Both the position numbers and the translations under genes were made by a program. Shown here piece after piece: positions 1-8,459 of a stretch of 64,000 bases of DNA (positions are counted from its first letter, which is position 1; each line of letters opens with the position of its first letter). Below the pieces are notes generated by a model that was given only the letters and a program-made list of their open reading frames with translations, did no database searches and was not told where the DNA came from. Origin of the DNA: Brevibacterium picturae (GTDB lineage: Bacteria > Actinomycetota > Actinomycetes > Actinomycetales > Brevibacteriaceae); contig NZ_LT629739.1 in the NCBI RefSeq assembly GCF_900105045.1, positions 1,984,001 through 2,048,000 on the forward strand, written 5' to 3'.

Positions 1-26
1 TCGGTGTCGCGACCCCTGAAGAATCC

Positions 27-536
27 TCAGACGCTGTCGCCTGACGCCTCCGATTCGGAGTACTCCCGGAGCAGCTGCTGAAGCCGATCGGTCATGAAGC
101 GGTAGTACGCCTCCATCTGTTCGACCCGCCGACGCTGGACATGTGGCAACGTTCTGCCCTGATCCTGCACCGACTCCGCGAAATCCAGCAGTTGAGTCGT
201 TGCCCGATACTGGTGGTCCAGGCATCCGATCCACGCGTCTGACCTCCAGCGATAGACAAATTGCCGCTGTCCCGGTTCTTTGAACCGTTCGATCACGCCG
301 TTGTCGATGAGCAACCTCGTGGTCTCCGAGACAGAGCCTTTGCTCGCATCGAGAGCGTCTTGGAGCTGGGCCATGCTCAGCGGTGAATCACTGAGCATGA
401 GAACGCCCGCCGCGCGACCTGCCATCGGGGGCCAGTTCATGGCCTCGCCGATCCGATGACTGAAACTCTCGATCAGCGACGCCTTCGCTGCCCGGTCATC
501 TGTGTCTGCGAGCGCCGCCACGTCGAACTCCTTCAT
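27..536 (-). CDS. GbsR/MarR-type transcriptional regulator
   Basis: A 169-residue winged-helix protein. Residues about 36-60 (PPMAGRAAGVLMLS followed by PLSMAQLQDALDASKGSVSE) match the signature of the GbsR family, MarR relatives that control glycine betaine synthesis and osmolyte genes. The C-terminal half is helical and probably mediates dimerisation. It is divergent from a GMC oxidoreductase and an aldehyde dehydrogenase, the enzyme pair that turns choline into glycine betaine, and the intergenic region holds overlapping inverted repeats. Repression of the divergent operon is therefore the likely role. The effector (choline in Bacillus GbsR) is inferred, not seen. Confidence 0.85.
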   Translation of the reverse strand: MKEFDVAALADTDDRAAKASLIESFSHRIGEAMNWPPMAGRAAGVLMLSDSPLSMAQLQDALDASKGSVSETTRLLIDNGVIERFKEPGQRQFVYRWRSDAWIGCLDHQYRATTQLLDFAESVQDQGRTLPHVQRRRVEQMEAYYRFMTDRLQQLLREYSESEASGDSV

Positions 537-540
537 AACA

Positions 541-579
541 ATTCATTACTGAATGAACATTCACTGTTGACTGAATGTT
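541..579. promoter_or_regulatory. Overlapping inverted repeats, probable GbsR operator
   Basis: Three nested dyads lie between the divergent genes: ATTCA-n4-TGAAT (541-554), TGAATG-n2-CATTCA (550-563) and AACATTCA-n8-TGAATGTT (556-579). They start 5 bp from the regulator start codon and end about 80 bp before the oxidoreductase start. This placement suits autoregulation plus control of the divergent operon. Binding is inferred from symmetry and position only. Confidence 0.6.
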
Positions 580-659
580 GTGATGTACGTCATTGTAGTT
601 GAAGAGCGGAACAATCCGCCACCCACTCCCAAGCTACCCGTTCTCAAGGAAGATGTGAC

Positions 660-2237
660 GTGAAAGAAGACAACTGGGACATCATCGTCATCGGCGCCGG
701 CTCAGCAGGGGCGGCATTCGCGGTTCGATCGGCGGAGGAAGGGAAGCGTGTCCTCCTCATCGAAGCCGGGCATGACTATCGGTCGGCAGAGATGCACGAG
801 GCGTGGAGATCACCGAACCCTGCAGTCGCGATCATGGAACCCGACGCCATAGAAGGAATGATGTGGACCGGTCTCAACGCAACCCGCACCGATTCTCAGC
901 CCGAAGCAATGTACTGGAGAGGAAAGGGCGTGGGAGGAAGCTCGTCGGTCAACGGGCAGATTGCGATCCGTCCGCCGCTCGAGGATTTCGACGAATGGTC
1001 GAGGTCCGGGTGCGAGGGGTGGTCGGGTGCTGAGGTCCTGCCCTACTTCTCCAAACTCGAGAACGACGAAGACTTCGGCGCGTACGAATTTCACGGCGAT
1101 TCCGGGCCCACTCCCATCTACCGCGCGCCGCGCAACAGGTGGGGCGCAGTGGACACGGCACTGGCCGACTCAGCGTTGGCCGCCGGCCACCCCTGGGCCG
1201 CCGATGTCAATGCACCGCAGGCGACAGGTGTCTCTCCATACCCCATCAATTCTCATGATTCGCGCCGCGTCAGCGTCAACGACGCCTACCTCGAAGGCGC
1301 ACGTGGGCTGCCGACTCTCACCATCCTCGGCGAGGCGACCGTCGACCGCATCCTCTTCGAGAACTCGCGCGCGGTCGGTGTCAGCCTGCTCACCGGGGAG
1401 AACTCCGAGACTCGGTATGCGGACACCGTCGTCCTCAGCGCCGGGGTCATCCACTCACCGACGATCCTCCTACGATCTGGCATCGGCCCACACCACCAGC
1501 TGGAGTCTCTGGGCATCGACGTCCTCGCCGACCTTCCTGTGGGACAGGGCCTGCAGGACCATGCGATGGCGTCTATCACCCTTCCGCTCAATGACTCCTC
1601 GGGCATCTCGTCACCGGACGATCGCCACACGAATGTGTGCGTGCGCTGGTCCAGCGGCCCAGAAGAGGGGACCGAGATAGTTAGATACAACGATCTGATG
1701 TTCGTCTCGATGAACCAGAGCGTGATCTCCATGGCGACGGCGAACACAGGCGCCGAATACGGCGCCTTCGGGGTCTGGCTCAACCAGGCCGACTCCCGCG
1801 GCACGGTCACGTTGACTTCAGCTGACCCCCACGCACAACCTGCGGTCGCAGAACGGATGCTCTCCGAGACTGGCGACCGTGCCCGACTCCGTGCCGGTAT
1901 CCGGGCCGCAGTGAAACTGCTCGAACAGGACGCGACGCAGGCCATCCTCGGAGGATCCGTGAAGGACTGCAATGAAGAACTCTTCTCTGTCCTCGACGAC
2001 GATGACGCACTGGATGCCCACCTGCTGACCACTGTCGCCGATGCCCAGCACGGAACGAGCACCTGCCGCATGGGACGTGCCGATGATCCGACCACCGTCG
2101 TCGATTCCGACTGCCGAGTGCACGGGATCGAGAACCTCTACATCGTCGACGCATCGATCTTCCCCTCGGTGCCACGGGCCAACACGAACCTGGCATCGAT
2201 CATGGTCGGCGAGCTGATGGCCGACCGCATCGACTGA
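660..2237 (+). CDS. GMC-family FAD-dependent oxidoreductase (choline dehydrogenase-like)
   Basis: A 525-residue flavoprotein. The N-terminal dinucleotide-binding motif GAGSAG (about residues 12-17) and the acidic residue in LLIEAG bind FAD. WRGKGVGGSSSVNG is GMC signature 1, and GVIHSPTILLRSGIGP is signature 2. The C-terminal HGTSTCRMG and PRANTNLASIM segments hold the catalytic His and Asn region. It starts at GTG with AAGGAAG 8-14 bases upstream. Next comes an aldehyde dehydrogenase 67 bp downstream, and a GbsR-type regulator is divergent, so oxidation of choline to betaine aldehyde is the best guess. GMC enzymes are diverse, and another primary alcohol is possible. Confidence 0.85.
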   Translation: MKEDNWDIIVIGAGSAGAAFAVRSAEEGKRVLLIEAGHDYRSAEMHEAWRSPNPAVAIMEPDAIEGMMWTGLNATRTDSQPEAMYWRGKGVGGSSSVNGQIAIRPPLEDFDEWSRSGCEGWSGAEVLPYFSKLENDEDFGAYEFHGDSGPTPIYRAPRNRWGAVDTALADSALAAGHPWAADVNAPQATGVSPYPINSHDSRRVSVNDAYLEGARGLPTLTILGEATVDRILFENSRAVGVSLLTGENSETRYADTVVLSAGVIHSPTILLRSGIGPHHQLESLGIDVLADLPVGQGLQDHAMASITLPLNDSSGISSPDDRHTNVCVRWSSGPEEGTEIVRYNDLMFVSMNQSVISMATANTGAEYGAFGVWLNQADSRGTVTLTSADPHAQPAVAERMLSETGDRARLRAGIRAAVKLLEQDATQAILGGSVKDCNEELFSVLDDDDALDAHLLTTVADAQHGTSTCRMGRADDPTTVVDSDCRVHGIENLYIVDASIFPSVPRANTNLASIMVGELMADRID

Positions 2238-2304
2238 CCAGGGCACGGGCTGACTCCGGCGCAGCCACCAACCTTTTCCCATCTTCAGAGGAGACACGAC
2301 AATT

Positions 2305-3726
2305 GTGAAGACACTGCAGAACTACATCGGCGGCACCTGGACCAGCTCCCAGGACCCGAACCGATTGACTGTGATCAATCCATCGACCGAGGAATCGGTC
2401 GCCGAATTCCCGCAAGGGGCGGCAGCCGACGTCGACCTGGCAGTCGCCTCGGCGAAGACAGCCCAATCCGCGTGGATGGCACTGACGGTCGAGGACCGCG
2501 TGGCCCGGATCATCCGATGGGCGGATCGGATCGAGGAACACACCGACGAACTGGCCGAACTCGAATGCCGCGAGATGGGCAAACCCGTGGGCATCGGCCG
2601 CAGCTTCATCGCGGCCGGCGTTGGCGGGCTGAAGGCCTCCGCACAGGAGGCGCTGACATACGCATTCGACGCCTCCACCGACGATCCCGACGGGGGTCGC
2701 ACTCGAGTCATCCGCCAACCGGTCGGCGTGGCCGCCGTCGTGACACCGTGGAACTTCCCCGTCACGATGGTTCTAGGCGCTCTGGGCCCCCTGCTTGCGG
2801 CCGGAAATACTGTAGTGATCAAGCCCTCGGAACGCTCACCACTGTCGACAGTGCGACTGTTCGAACTGCTCGACCTTCCCGACGGCGTCCTCAACCTCGT
2901 GCTCGGCGACGTCCACGCCGGTGAACCGTTAGCAGGCCACGACGACATCGATCTGGTCCACTTCACCGGTTCAGTGTCCGCTGGGAGGAAGGTCGGTGCC
3001 GCGTCAGGACAGGCACTGCACCGTGCAGTTCTCGAACTGGGTGGAAAGGATCCCGTCATCGTCGACGAAGACGTCGATGTTCGGGCGACCGCTGAGGCGG
3101 TGGCCTTCGGCTCGTTCGTCAATACGGGACAGATCTGCACATCGATGGAACGCATCTACGTGCATCAGGCCATTGCTGAGGAATTCGTCGTCGAGTTGGT
3201 CAAGGCAGCCGAAGCGTACGCCTTCGGCGATGGCCTGCAGGCGGACGTGATGATGGGACCCCTGGTCGACGAGAGGCAGCGGAACATCGTCGGTGACCAG
3301 GTGAGCGATGCCGTAGCGAAAGGTGCCACGGTGCGAACAGGAGGTGAAGTCCCCGCCGGGCACGGGTTCTTCTATCCGGCAACTGTCATCACCGATGTCG
3401 ACTCTTCGATGTCGGTCATGAGTGAGGAGACCTTCGGTCCCATCGCTCCAGTCTCGGTCGTGTCCTCATTCGCCCAGGGGCTCGAGCGTGCGTCGGAATC
3501 ATCATTCGGACTGGCTGCCACGGTGTACTCGCGCAATGCCGATCACATCGCTCTGGCTGCCAGCATCCCCGCGGGCGTCGTGTGGGTCAATCAGTGGCAG
3601 GGCGGTAGCGACGTGCGAACCTATGAGCCGGCCCGAGCCAGCGGCATGGGAGCCACCGGCACGACAGCTGCCTATTACTCAGCTACACGACCATTCACAG
3701 TGCACATCGCCCCGGACAGGTCTTGA
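2305..3726 (+). CDS. NAD(P)-dependent aldehyde dehydrogenase (betaine aldehyde dehydrogenase-like)
   Basis: A 473-residue ALDH superfamily enzyme of normal length. TPWNFP and the KPSE segment form the cofactor pocket, FTGSVSAGRKVG is the glycine motif, ELGGKDP carries the general-base Glu, and GQICTS holds the catalytic Cys. EETFGPI is also conserved. The GTG start at 2305 follows AGAGGAGA with good spacing. It lies just downstream of the GMC oxidoreductase on the same strand and would oxidise the aldehyde made by that enzyme. Substrate identity (betaine aldehyde) rests on neighbours, not on a diagnostic residue. Confidence 0.88.
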   Translation: MKTLQNYIGGTWTSSQDPNRLTVINPSTEESVAEFPQGAAADVDLAVASAKTAQSAWMALTVEDRVARIIRWADRIEEHTDELAELECREMGKPVGIGRSFIAAGVGGLKASAQEALTYAFDASTDDPDGGRTRVIRQPVGVAAVVTPWNFPVTMVLGALGPLLAAGNTVVIKPSERSPLSTVRLFELLDLPDGVLNLVLGDVHAGEPLAGHDDIDLVHFTGSVSAGRKVGAASGQALHRAVLELGGKDPVIVDEDVDVRATAEAVAFGSFVNTGQICTSMERIYVHQAIAEEFVVELVKAAEAYAFGDGLQADVMMGPLVDERQRNIVGDQVSDAVAKGATVRTGGEVPAGHGFFYPATVITDVDSSMSVMSEETFGPIAPVSVVSSFAQGLERASESSFGLAATVYSRNADHIALAASIPAGVVWVNQWQGGSDVRTYEPARASGMGATGTTAAYYSATRPFTVHIAPDRS

Positions 3727-3732
3727 GTCAAC

Positions 3733-4350
3733 TCAGTCGACGACCGTCTGTCGGTCGTCCCCGGCCCGCTCGAACCGCAACAAGGTCATTCCGCCGGGAA
3801 ACGCTCGCACCTCGGTGTTCGTCCAGATCTCCGTGTTGAAGTCGGACTCAGAGCCCCACAGCGGCACACCCGTGCCGAGGGTGAGAGGACCGAGTTTGAT
3901 GATGAGCTCATCGATCTCCGAACGCAGGCTCGAGGCCAGCGTTCCGCCGCCGACGAGCCAGATGTCCTTGCCCTGCTCACCCTTGAGATCGCGGACCCGT
4001 CCTACGGGATCATCGCTGACGATTTCGACAGCGGACTCCGGGTAGGCCCCGAGCGTCGAAGAGACGACGAGATGCCGCAGGTGAGGGTAGGCGTCGGGCA
4101 GTCCTGTGGCCAGGCCGAGTTCGAAGGACCGGCGTCCCTCGATGACTGTGTCGAAGTGGAGTCCCGGGCCCGCAATTCCCATCGCGTCTCTGGCTGGTCC
4201 AGGCAGGGTTTCGGGATAATCGGTGCGAATGAAGTCGATGTAGTCATCGGTGATGGGCCACCATCCGCTGGGGTCGCCGCCATCCGGGCCGGCGATGAAG
4301 CCGTCGATTGAGAGTGCGACGAAGTACTTCAGTCGGCGGTGCTGGGGCAT
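3733..4350 (-). CDS. Dihydrofolate reductase / RibD C-terminal domain family protein
   Basis: About 205 residues with the RibD-C/DHFR-like fold: YFVALSIDGFIAGPDG at the N terminus, VIEGRRSFE in the middle and IWLVGGGTLASSL for NADPH binding. Such single-domain proteins are common in actinobacteria and are seldom the true folA. Their substrates are mostly unknown. Start: the second of two consecutive ATGs (4350) has AGGAG five bases upstream, while the first is too close. It is convergent with the aldehyde dehydrogenase, with only 6 bp between the two stop ends. Confidence 0.8.
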   Translation of the reverse strand: MPQHRRLKYFVALSIDGFIAGPDGGDPSGWWPITDDYIDFIRTDYPETLPGPARDAMGIAGPGLHFDTVIEGRRSFELGLATGLPDAYPHLRHLVVSSTLGAYPESAVEIVSDDPVGRVRDLKGEQGKDIWLVGGGTLASSLRSEIDELIIKLGPLTLGTGVPLWGSESDFNTEIWTNTEVRAFPGGMTLLRFERAGDDRQTVVD

Positions 4351-4397
4351 CATTGCTCCTCGGCGTCTCTGAATCACTTCGGCGTTTCTGAATCAGT

Positions 4398-4928
4398 CTA
4401 GACCAGCGTCCCCGCGGGCTGGAGCTTCTCACGGGTGCCTTTCTGTCCTCCCTGACCCTCGCCGCCCTTCTCGACCTTCCAGGGCTTGACCCAGGTCATC
4501 GCCTCGGACACGAGGACTTCGCCGCAGGAGCTGCAGACTTCACCCTGGGTCGTCTCCTGCCCACAGGTGTCGTGGATCATCGGCATGTGTGCGCCGCCGG
4601 TCGGCATAGTGGTGTGCTTCTCGCCCCAGACCACGAGCTGCTGAAGGATCGGCAGCAGATCGGCCGCGGCCTCAGTGGCGGCGTAGCCCTGACGGGTGCG
4701 TGCCCCATCCTGATAGTCGACTCTCTCCAACAGACCGGCCTCGACCATCGAGTGCAGACGCCTGCTGAGGACCGCCTCGGAGATCCGCAGATTCTCGCGC
4801 AGTGTGTCGAAGCGTCCGTGTCCGTGGAGCACGTCGCGGACGATGAGCAGCACCCAGGGATCGCCGAGCACGTCGAGAGAGCGCCCGACGGGGCAGAGCG
4901 CCTCGGACCAGTCGGATCTCAACGCCAT
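4398..4928 (-). CDS. HxlR-family transcriptional regulator
   Basis: A 176-residue protein with an HxlR winged helix: CPVGRSLDVLGDPWVLLIVRD at residues 12-32, then RFDTLRENLRISEAVLSRRLHSM as the recognition region. The C-terminal part adds two Cys pairs (CGQ and CSSCGE) that look like a small metal or redox site, found in a subset of the family. It is divergent from an MFS transporter across a 76-bp gap holding a perfect 9-bp inverted repeat, so it probably controls the transporter and itself. The Cys residues could sense electrophiles or quinones, which is inference. Confidence 0.88.
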   Translation of the reverse strand: MALRSDWSEALCPVGRSLDVLGDPWVLLIVRDVLHGHGRFDTLRENLRISEAVLSRRLHSMVEAGLLERVDYQDGARTRQGYAATEAAADLLPILQQLVVWGEKHTTMPTGGAHMPMIHDTCGQETTQGEVCSSCGEVLVSEAMTWVKPWKVEKGGEGQGGQKGTREKLQPAGTLV

Positions 4929-4956
4929 GAGCGTTACCTTTCTTCAGAGAAGTCTG

Positions 4957-4978
4957 GTTATACTGCCTCCAGTATAAC
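4957..4978. promoter_or_regulatory. Perfect 9-bp inverted repeat, probable HxlR operator
   Basis: GTTATACTG at 4957-4965 and CAGTATAAC at 4970-4978 form a perfect dyad with a 4-bp spacer. TATACT inside one arm could be a -10 element. A second, weaker dyad (CTTTC/GAAAG) lies next to it at 4980-4994. Both sit between the HxlR gene and the divergent MFS gene, where an HxlR dimer would block both promoters. Confidence 0.65.
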
Positions 4979-5004
4979 TTCTTTCAAGAAAGTATGAGGG
5001 ATCG

Positions 5005-6351
5005 ATGTCGACCACTCCAGTGGGCCCCCCTGGCGCCATGACGAGCAAGCGTCGCCGCATCCACCCCGCCTGGTGGGTGGCCGCAGTCGCGTTCCTCGCA
5101 CTGCTCGCCGCGGCAGGTTTCCGGGCAGCCCCGGGCGCGCTCATGATCCCGCTCCACAATGACTTCGGCTGGTCGATGAGCGTCATGTCCCTGGCAGTCA
5201 GCGTCAATCTCATCCTCTACGGGCTCACGGCCCCATTCGCCGCGGCACTCATGGATCGCTTCGGAATCCGCCAGATCGTGGCGCTTGCTCTCATCCTCGT
5301 CGCAGCGGGCGCCGGGGGCAGCGTGATCATGACCGCCTCGTGGCAGCTGCTCGTCTTCTGGGGGCTGCTCATCGGGCTGGGTACTGGGTCGATGGCCATG
5401 GTCTTCGCCGCAACCATCGCCAATCGGTGGTTCATCCGCCGCCGAGGACTGGTCATGGGCATACTCACCGCCGGCTCGGCCACCGGCCAGCTGATCTTCC
5501 TGCCTCCTGTCGCCGCGATCGCGGAGTCGACGGGGTGGCGTCCGGCTTCTCTGCTCATCGCGGCAGCGGCTCTCGTGGCCGTGCCGGTCGTGTGGTTCGT
5601 CCTCCGCGACCGTCCAGAGGACCGCGGTGTCCTGCCCTATGGCGCCGATCCCGAGACCTATATGCCCGACGAGCGGCCCACAGGCGGAGCCGCCAAGCGC
5701 GCCTTCGCCGGCCTGACCTTCGCTGCTCGACATCGATCGTTCTGGGCTCTGGCCATTGCGTTCGCCATCTGCGGGGCGACGACCAACGGTCTCATCGGCA
5801 TTCACTTCATCCCGTCCGCACACGACCACGGCATGCCGACGACCACAGCGGCGGGCCTGCTCGCGGTCGTCGGGATCTTCGATATCGCCGGAACCGTGTT
5901 CTCCGGGTGGCTGACCGACAAATTTGACCCGCGCATCCTTCTGCTCACCTACTACACCTTCCGCGGCGTCGGACTCCTGCTCCTGCCCTGGCTGCTCTCG
6001 GACATCGTGCATCCGTCCATGGTGCTCTTCATCGTCATCTACGGCCTCGACTGGGTCGCGACCGTTCCGCCCACCTCGGCGCTGTGTCGTGAGGTCTTCG
6101 GCGATCGAGGCACGATCGTCTTCGGCTGGGTCTTCGCAGCGCACCAGCTCGGCGCCGCGGCTGCAGCCTTCGGCGCCGGTGTCATCCGCGATGTCTTCGG
6201 CGAATACACCTATGCCTGGTGGGGCGGGGCCGTGATGTGCGCTGTCGCTGCCGCCCTGTCATTCGCGGTCAGACGCAATCGTCAGGCACGTGAGAGGACA
6301 ATCGTCCCCGCCGAGGCGGCTGCTCAGGTGACATCGTCGACCGAGGACTGA
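5005..6351 (+). CDS. MFS transporter (oxalate/formate antiporter- or MCT-like)
   Basis: A 448-residue polytopic protein with about 12 membrane segments, from residues 24-44 to 415-433. The pattern RFGIRQIVALALI after helix 2 and NRWFIRRRGLVMGILTAGSATGQ around helix 5 resembles the OFA/monocarboxylate branch of the major facilitator superfamily. The ATG at 5005 follows GAGGGA. Expression is probably governed by the divergent HxlR regulator through the inverted repeat at 4957-4978. The substrate is not evident, though organic anions are typical of this branch. Confidence 0.82.
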   Translation: MSTTPVGPPGAMTSKRRRIHPAWWVAAVAFLALLAAAGFRAAPGALMIPLHNDFGWSMSVMSLAVSVNLILYGLTAPFAAALMDRFGIRQIVALALILVAAGAGGSVIMTASWQLLVFWGLLIGLGTGSMAMVFAATIANRWFIRRRGLVMGILTAGSATGQLIFLPPVAAIAESTGWRPASLLIAAAALVAVPVVWFVLRDRPEDRGVLPYGADPETYMPDERPTGGAAKRAFAGLTFAARHRSFWALAIAFAICGATTNGLIGIHFIPSAHDHGMPTTTAAGLLAVVGIFDIAGTVFSGWLTDKFDPRILLLTYYTFRGVGLLLLPWLLSDIVHPSMVLFIVIYGLDWVATVPPTSALCREVFGDRGTIVFGWVFAAHQLGAAAAAFGAGVIRDVFGEYTYAWWGGAVMCAVAAALSFAVRRNRQARERTIVPAEAAAQVTSSTED

Positions 6352-6356
6352 GCCAC

Positions 6357-6379
6357 ACCCGTTTCATGCGAAGACGGGT
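6357..6379 (+). terminator. Possible weak hairpin after the MFS gene
   Basis: ACCCGT (6357-6362) pairs with ACGGGT (6374-6379), and TTC/GAA inside can extend the stem. There is no clear T tract. Its position just past the stop codon suggests transcript termination. Confidence 0.35.
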
Positions 6380-6460
6380 CCCCACAGTTCGACCCGATTG
6401 CCCTCTTGTCTCACGATGGAGAGGGAATTGCCGGGCCTTTCCGCGTGTTGTCATACTTAG

Positions 6461-6474
6461 GTGAATCTATTCAC
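6461..6474. promoter_or_regulatory. Perfect palindrome upstream of the aldehyde dehydrogenase
   Basis: GTGAAT-CT-ATTCAC is a perfect dyad ending 13 bp before the ATG at 6488. Its TGAAT/ATTCA half-sites match those of the dyads at 541-579 but with a shorter spacer. It may be an operator, but no regulator is adjacent. Confidence 0.35.
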
Positions 6475-6487
6475 GAGAGGACGTCCT

Positions 6488-7861
6488 ATGAGCAAGTTCG
6501 CAGTGACAAACGCCAACACCGGTGAGGTTGAGGAAGAGTTCGCTTCCGTCACGAAGGAAGAGATCCCCGGTTACATCGATCGTGCCCACGAGGCTCACCT
6601 TTCGTGGAAGGAGACGCCGCTCCATGAGCGCGCGACGATCCTCCGGAAGTTCGCCGACCTCGTTGATGCCAATGCCGACGAGATGACCGACATCATCGGC
6701 CGCGAGATGGGCAAGGTCAAGAAGCAGGGCCTCGGTGAGGTGGACAAGGTTGCTCGCACGGCACGGTGGATGGCCGACAACGCCGCCACCCACCTGGCAC
6801 CCACACACCTCGCAGCAGCGGGTGCGGCCAGCAGCTACGTCCGCCACCAGCCGCTGGGCGTTCTGCTGGGCATCATGCCGTGGAACTTCCCCTATAACCA
6901 GATCGCCCGCTTCGTGTTGCCCAACCTCATGGTCGGCAACGCGATCATCATGAAGCAGGCCTCGATCTGCCCGAAGTCCTCGCAGTACTTCGAAGATCTC
7001 CTCACCGAGGCGGGTCTGCCCAAGGGCGTGTACCAAAACATCTACCTCGACAGCTCCCACGCCGAGGAGGTCCTCAAGGACTTCCGCGTCAAAGGCTTCT
7101 CCCTCACCGGCTCCGAGGGTGCCGGCGCCTCCGTGGCCTCCATCGCCGCGAAGTACTACAAGCGCGCCGTCCTCGAACTCGGCGGCAATGATCCTGCCGT
7201 CGTCCTCGATTCGAAGGACGTTCCGGCACTGGCCAAGAAGCTCGTCGGCCTGCGCCTGGCGAACGCCGGCCAGGTCTGCACCTCGCCGAAGCGCATGATC
7301 GTCGTCGATAGCCTCTACGACGAATTCCTCGCCGAGGCCGTCAAGGCCGCCGAGGCGACGAAGGTCTCGACCTTCGATGACCCCGAGGTCGGCATGGGCC
7401 CGGTCTCCTCCGAGGGTGCTCGCGATGACATCGTGGCCATGATCGACAAGGCCGTGTCCGATGGTGCCACGCTGCACACCGGTGGCAAGAAGCTCGACCG
7501 TCCGGGCTGGTTCATGTCGCCGGCCGTGATCTCCGACATCGATCCGAAGTCGGACCTCGGCTGCAACGAGCTCTTCGGCCCCGCGGTCATGGTCTACCGG
7601 GCTAAGGACGAAGAGGATGCGCTGCGTTTGGCCAATGACACCGAATACGGCCTCATGAGCTCGGTGTGGACCGATGACCTCGAGAAGGGCGAGGAATTCG
7701 GCGCCAAGATCAATGCCGGCATGACGCTGATCAACTCCCACATGGAATCGGGACCCGAGTACCCGTTCGGCGGAATCAACCGCTCGGGCTACGGCCGCGA
7801 GAACGCACAGTGGGCCTTCCAGGCGTTCACCAACGAACACCTCATCCGCGTCCACGCCTGA
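6488..7861 (+). CDS. NAD(P)-dependent aldehyde dehydrogenase (succinate-semialdehyde dehydrogenase type)
   Basis: A 457-residue ALDH. MPWNFP, FSLTGSEGAGASV, ELGGNDP (catalytic Glu) and GQVCTSPKR (catalytic Cys) are all in place. The NELFGP motif and GGINRSGYGRE C terminus are those of the bacterial SSADH-like group, which is somewhat shorter than GabD. The ATG at 6488 has GAGAGG eight bases upstream; a longer frame to 6461 would run through the palindrome and lacks a ribosome site. It is a single-gene unit ended by a strong hairpin. The substrate may be succinate semialdehyde or another short-chain aldehyde. Confidence 0.88.
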   Translation: MSKFAVTNANTGEVEEEFASVTKEEIPGYIDRAHEAHLSWKETPLHERATILRKFADLVDANADEMTDIIGREMGKVKKQGLGEVDKVARTARWMADNAATHLAPTHLAAAGAASSYVRHQPLGVLLGIMPWNFPYNQIARFVLPNLMVGNAIIMKQASICPKSSQYFEDLLTEAGLPKGVYQNIYLDSSHAEEVLKDFRVKGFSLTGSEGAGASVASIAAKYYKRAVLELGGNDPAVVLDSKDVPALAKKLVGLRLANAGQVCTSPKRMIVVDSLYDEFLAEAVKAAEATKVSTFDDPEVGMGPVSSEGARDDIVAMIDKAVSDGATLHTGGKKLDRPGWFMSPAVISDIDPKSDLGCNELFGPAVMVYRAKDEEDALRLANDTEYGLMSSVWTDDLEKGEEFGAKINAGMTLINSHMESGPEYPFGGINRSGYGRENAQWAFQAFTNEHLIRVHA

Positions 7862-7888
7862 GGACCAGACCTCACAACTGAATAGATG

Positions 7889-7931
7889 AAGGTCCCGCTG
7901 GCAACGTCCATATCGTTGCCGGCGGGACCTT
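7889..7931 (+). terminator. Strong intrinsic terminator
   Basis: Stem AAGGTCCCGCTGGCAACG (7889-7906) and CGTTGCCGGCGGGACCTT (7914-7931) with a 7-base loop and one internal mismatch, followed by CTTTA. It ends the aldehyde dehydrogenase transcript and is the last clearly chromosomal feature before the mobile element. Confidence 0.9.
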
Positions 7932-7962
7932 CTTTACGAGCGCTGTCTCAATAGCTTCTCGA

Positions 7963-8433
7963 GTGGGCCTCCGTAGGTACTTCTCAAACCCTAGCAAGCC
8001 GCTCGGTACGCTGATTTCCCGTGTTCTCAAGGGTTCAGAACGTCGTCGGCGTCAAGCTTCGGGGGCGCGATTCGCCGATCAGCGCGGTCCGGTGCGAGAA
8101 AGTTCGCGGCAGTCTCAAACCCGTTTGAGCGCCTCGAATCGAGCCGAGGTCGCGGCCTGTTACGCCACTGGCGTGCCAGTTCGGGAATTGGCGGCGAGGT
8201 TCGGCGTGCATAGGAGTTCGGTTCGCGCGATCGCCGAGCGGGCCGGACTTGAAGCGCGTCGCTCCACGCACTCGGACGCAATCCGCGCGGAGGCGGCGGG
8301 TCTATACGCGGACGGCCTGACGCTGGCCCAAGTCGCCGCACAGCTCGGGATCAGCGATGAGGCCGTCCGGGCCGCCGTGCTCGCTTGCGGAGGTACGATC
8401 CGGCCCCGTGGCCGTCGTCGCGAGCAGGTCTGA
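7963..8433 (+). CDS. Orphan double helix-turn-helix protein of the recombinase-tail type
   Basis: Up to 156 residues. The last 105 hold two HTH repeats: RAEVAACYATGVPVRELAAR and AAGLYADGLTLAQVAAQLG, each followed by a recognition helix. Such paired HTHs often appear next to, or as tails of, actinobacterial large serine recombinases. The first about 50 residues look like read-through of non-coding DNA, and the start is uncertain (GTG 7963 or a later codon). Its place at the left end means it would lie just after the recombinase gene in the excised circle, so it may be a recombination directionality or regulatory partner. Confidence 0.5.
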   Translation: MGLRRYFSNPSKPLGTLISRVLKGSERRRRQASGARFADQRGPVRESSRQSQTRLSASNRAEVAACYATGVPVRELAARFGVHRSSVRAIAERAGLEARRSTHSDAIRAEAAGLYADGLTLAQVAAQLGISDEAVRAAVLACGGTIRPRGRRREQV

Positions 8434-8459
8434 GCGCGTGGAACCGGGGTGTTCGGCTG

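Noticed and set aside
6467..7855. Long minus-strand frame opposite the aldehyde dehydrogenase
   Set aside because: It mirrors codon positions of a fully conserved enzyme gene, shows no family resemblance and lacks a ribosome site.
7935..8060. Search for a left-end copy of the tRNA-Ala 3' end as a direct repeat
   Set aside because: No match longer than a few bases; the serine recombinase probably uses a very short core, so the left boundary stays approximate.
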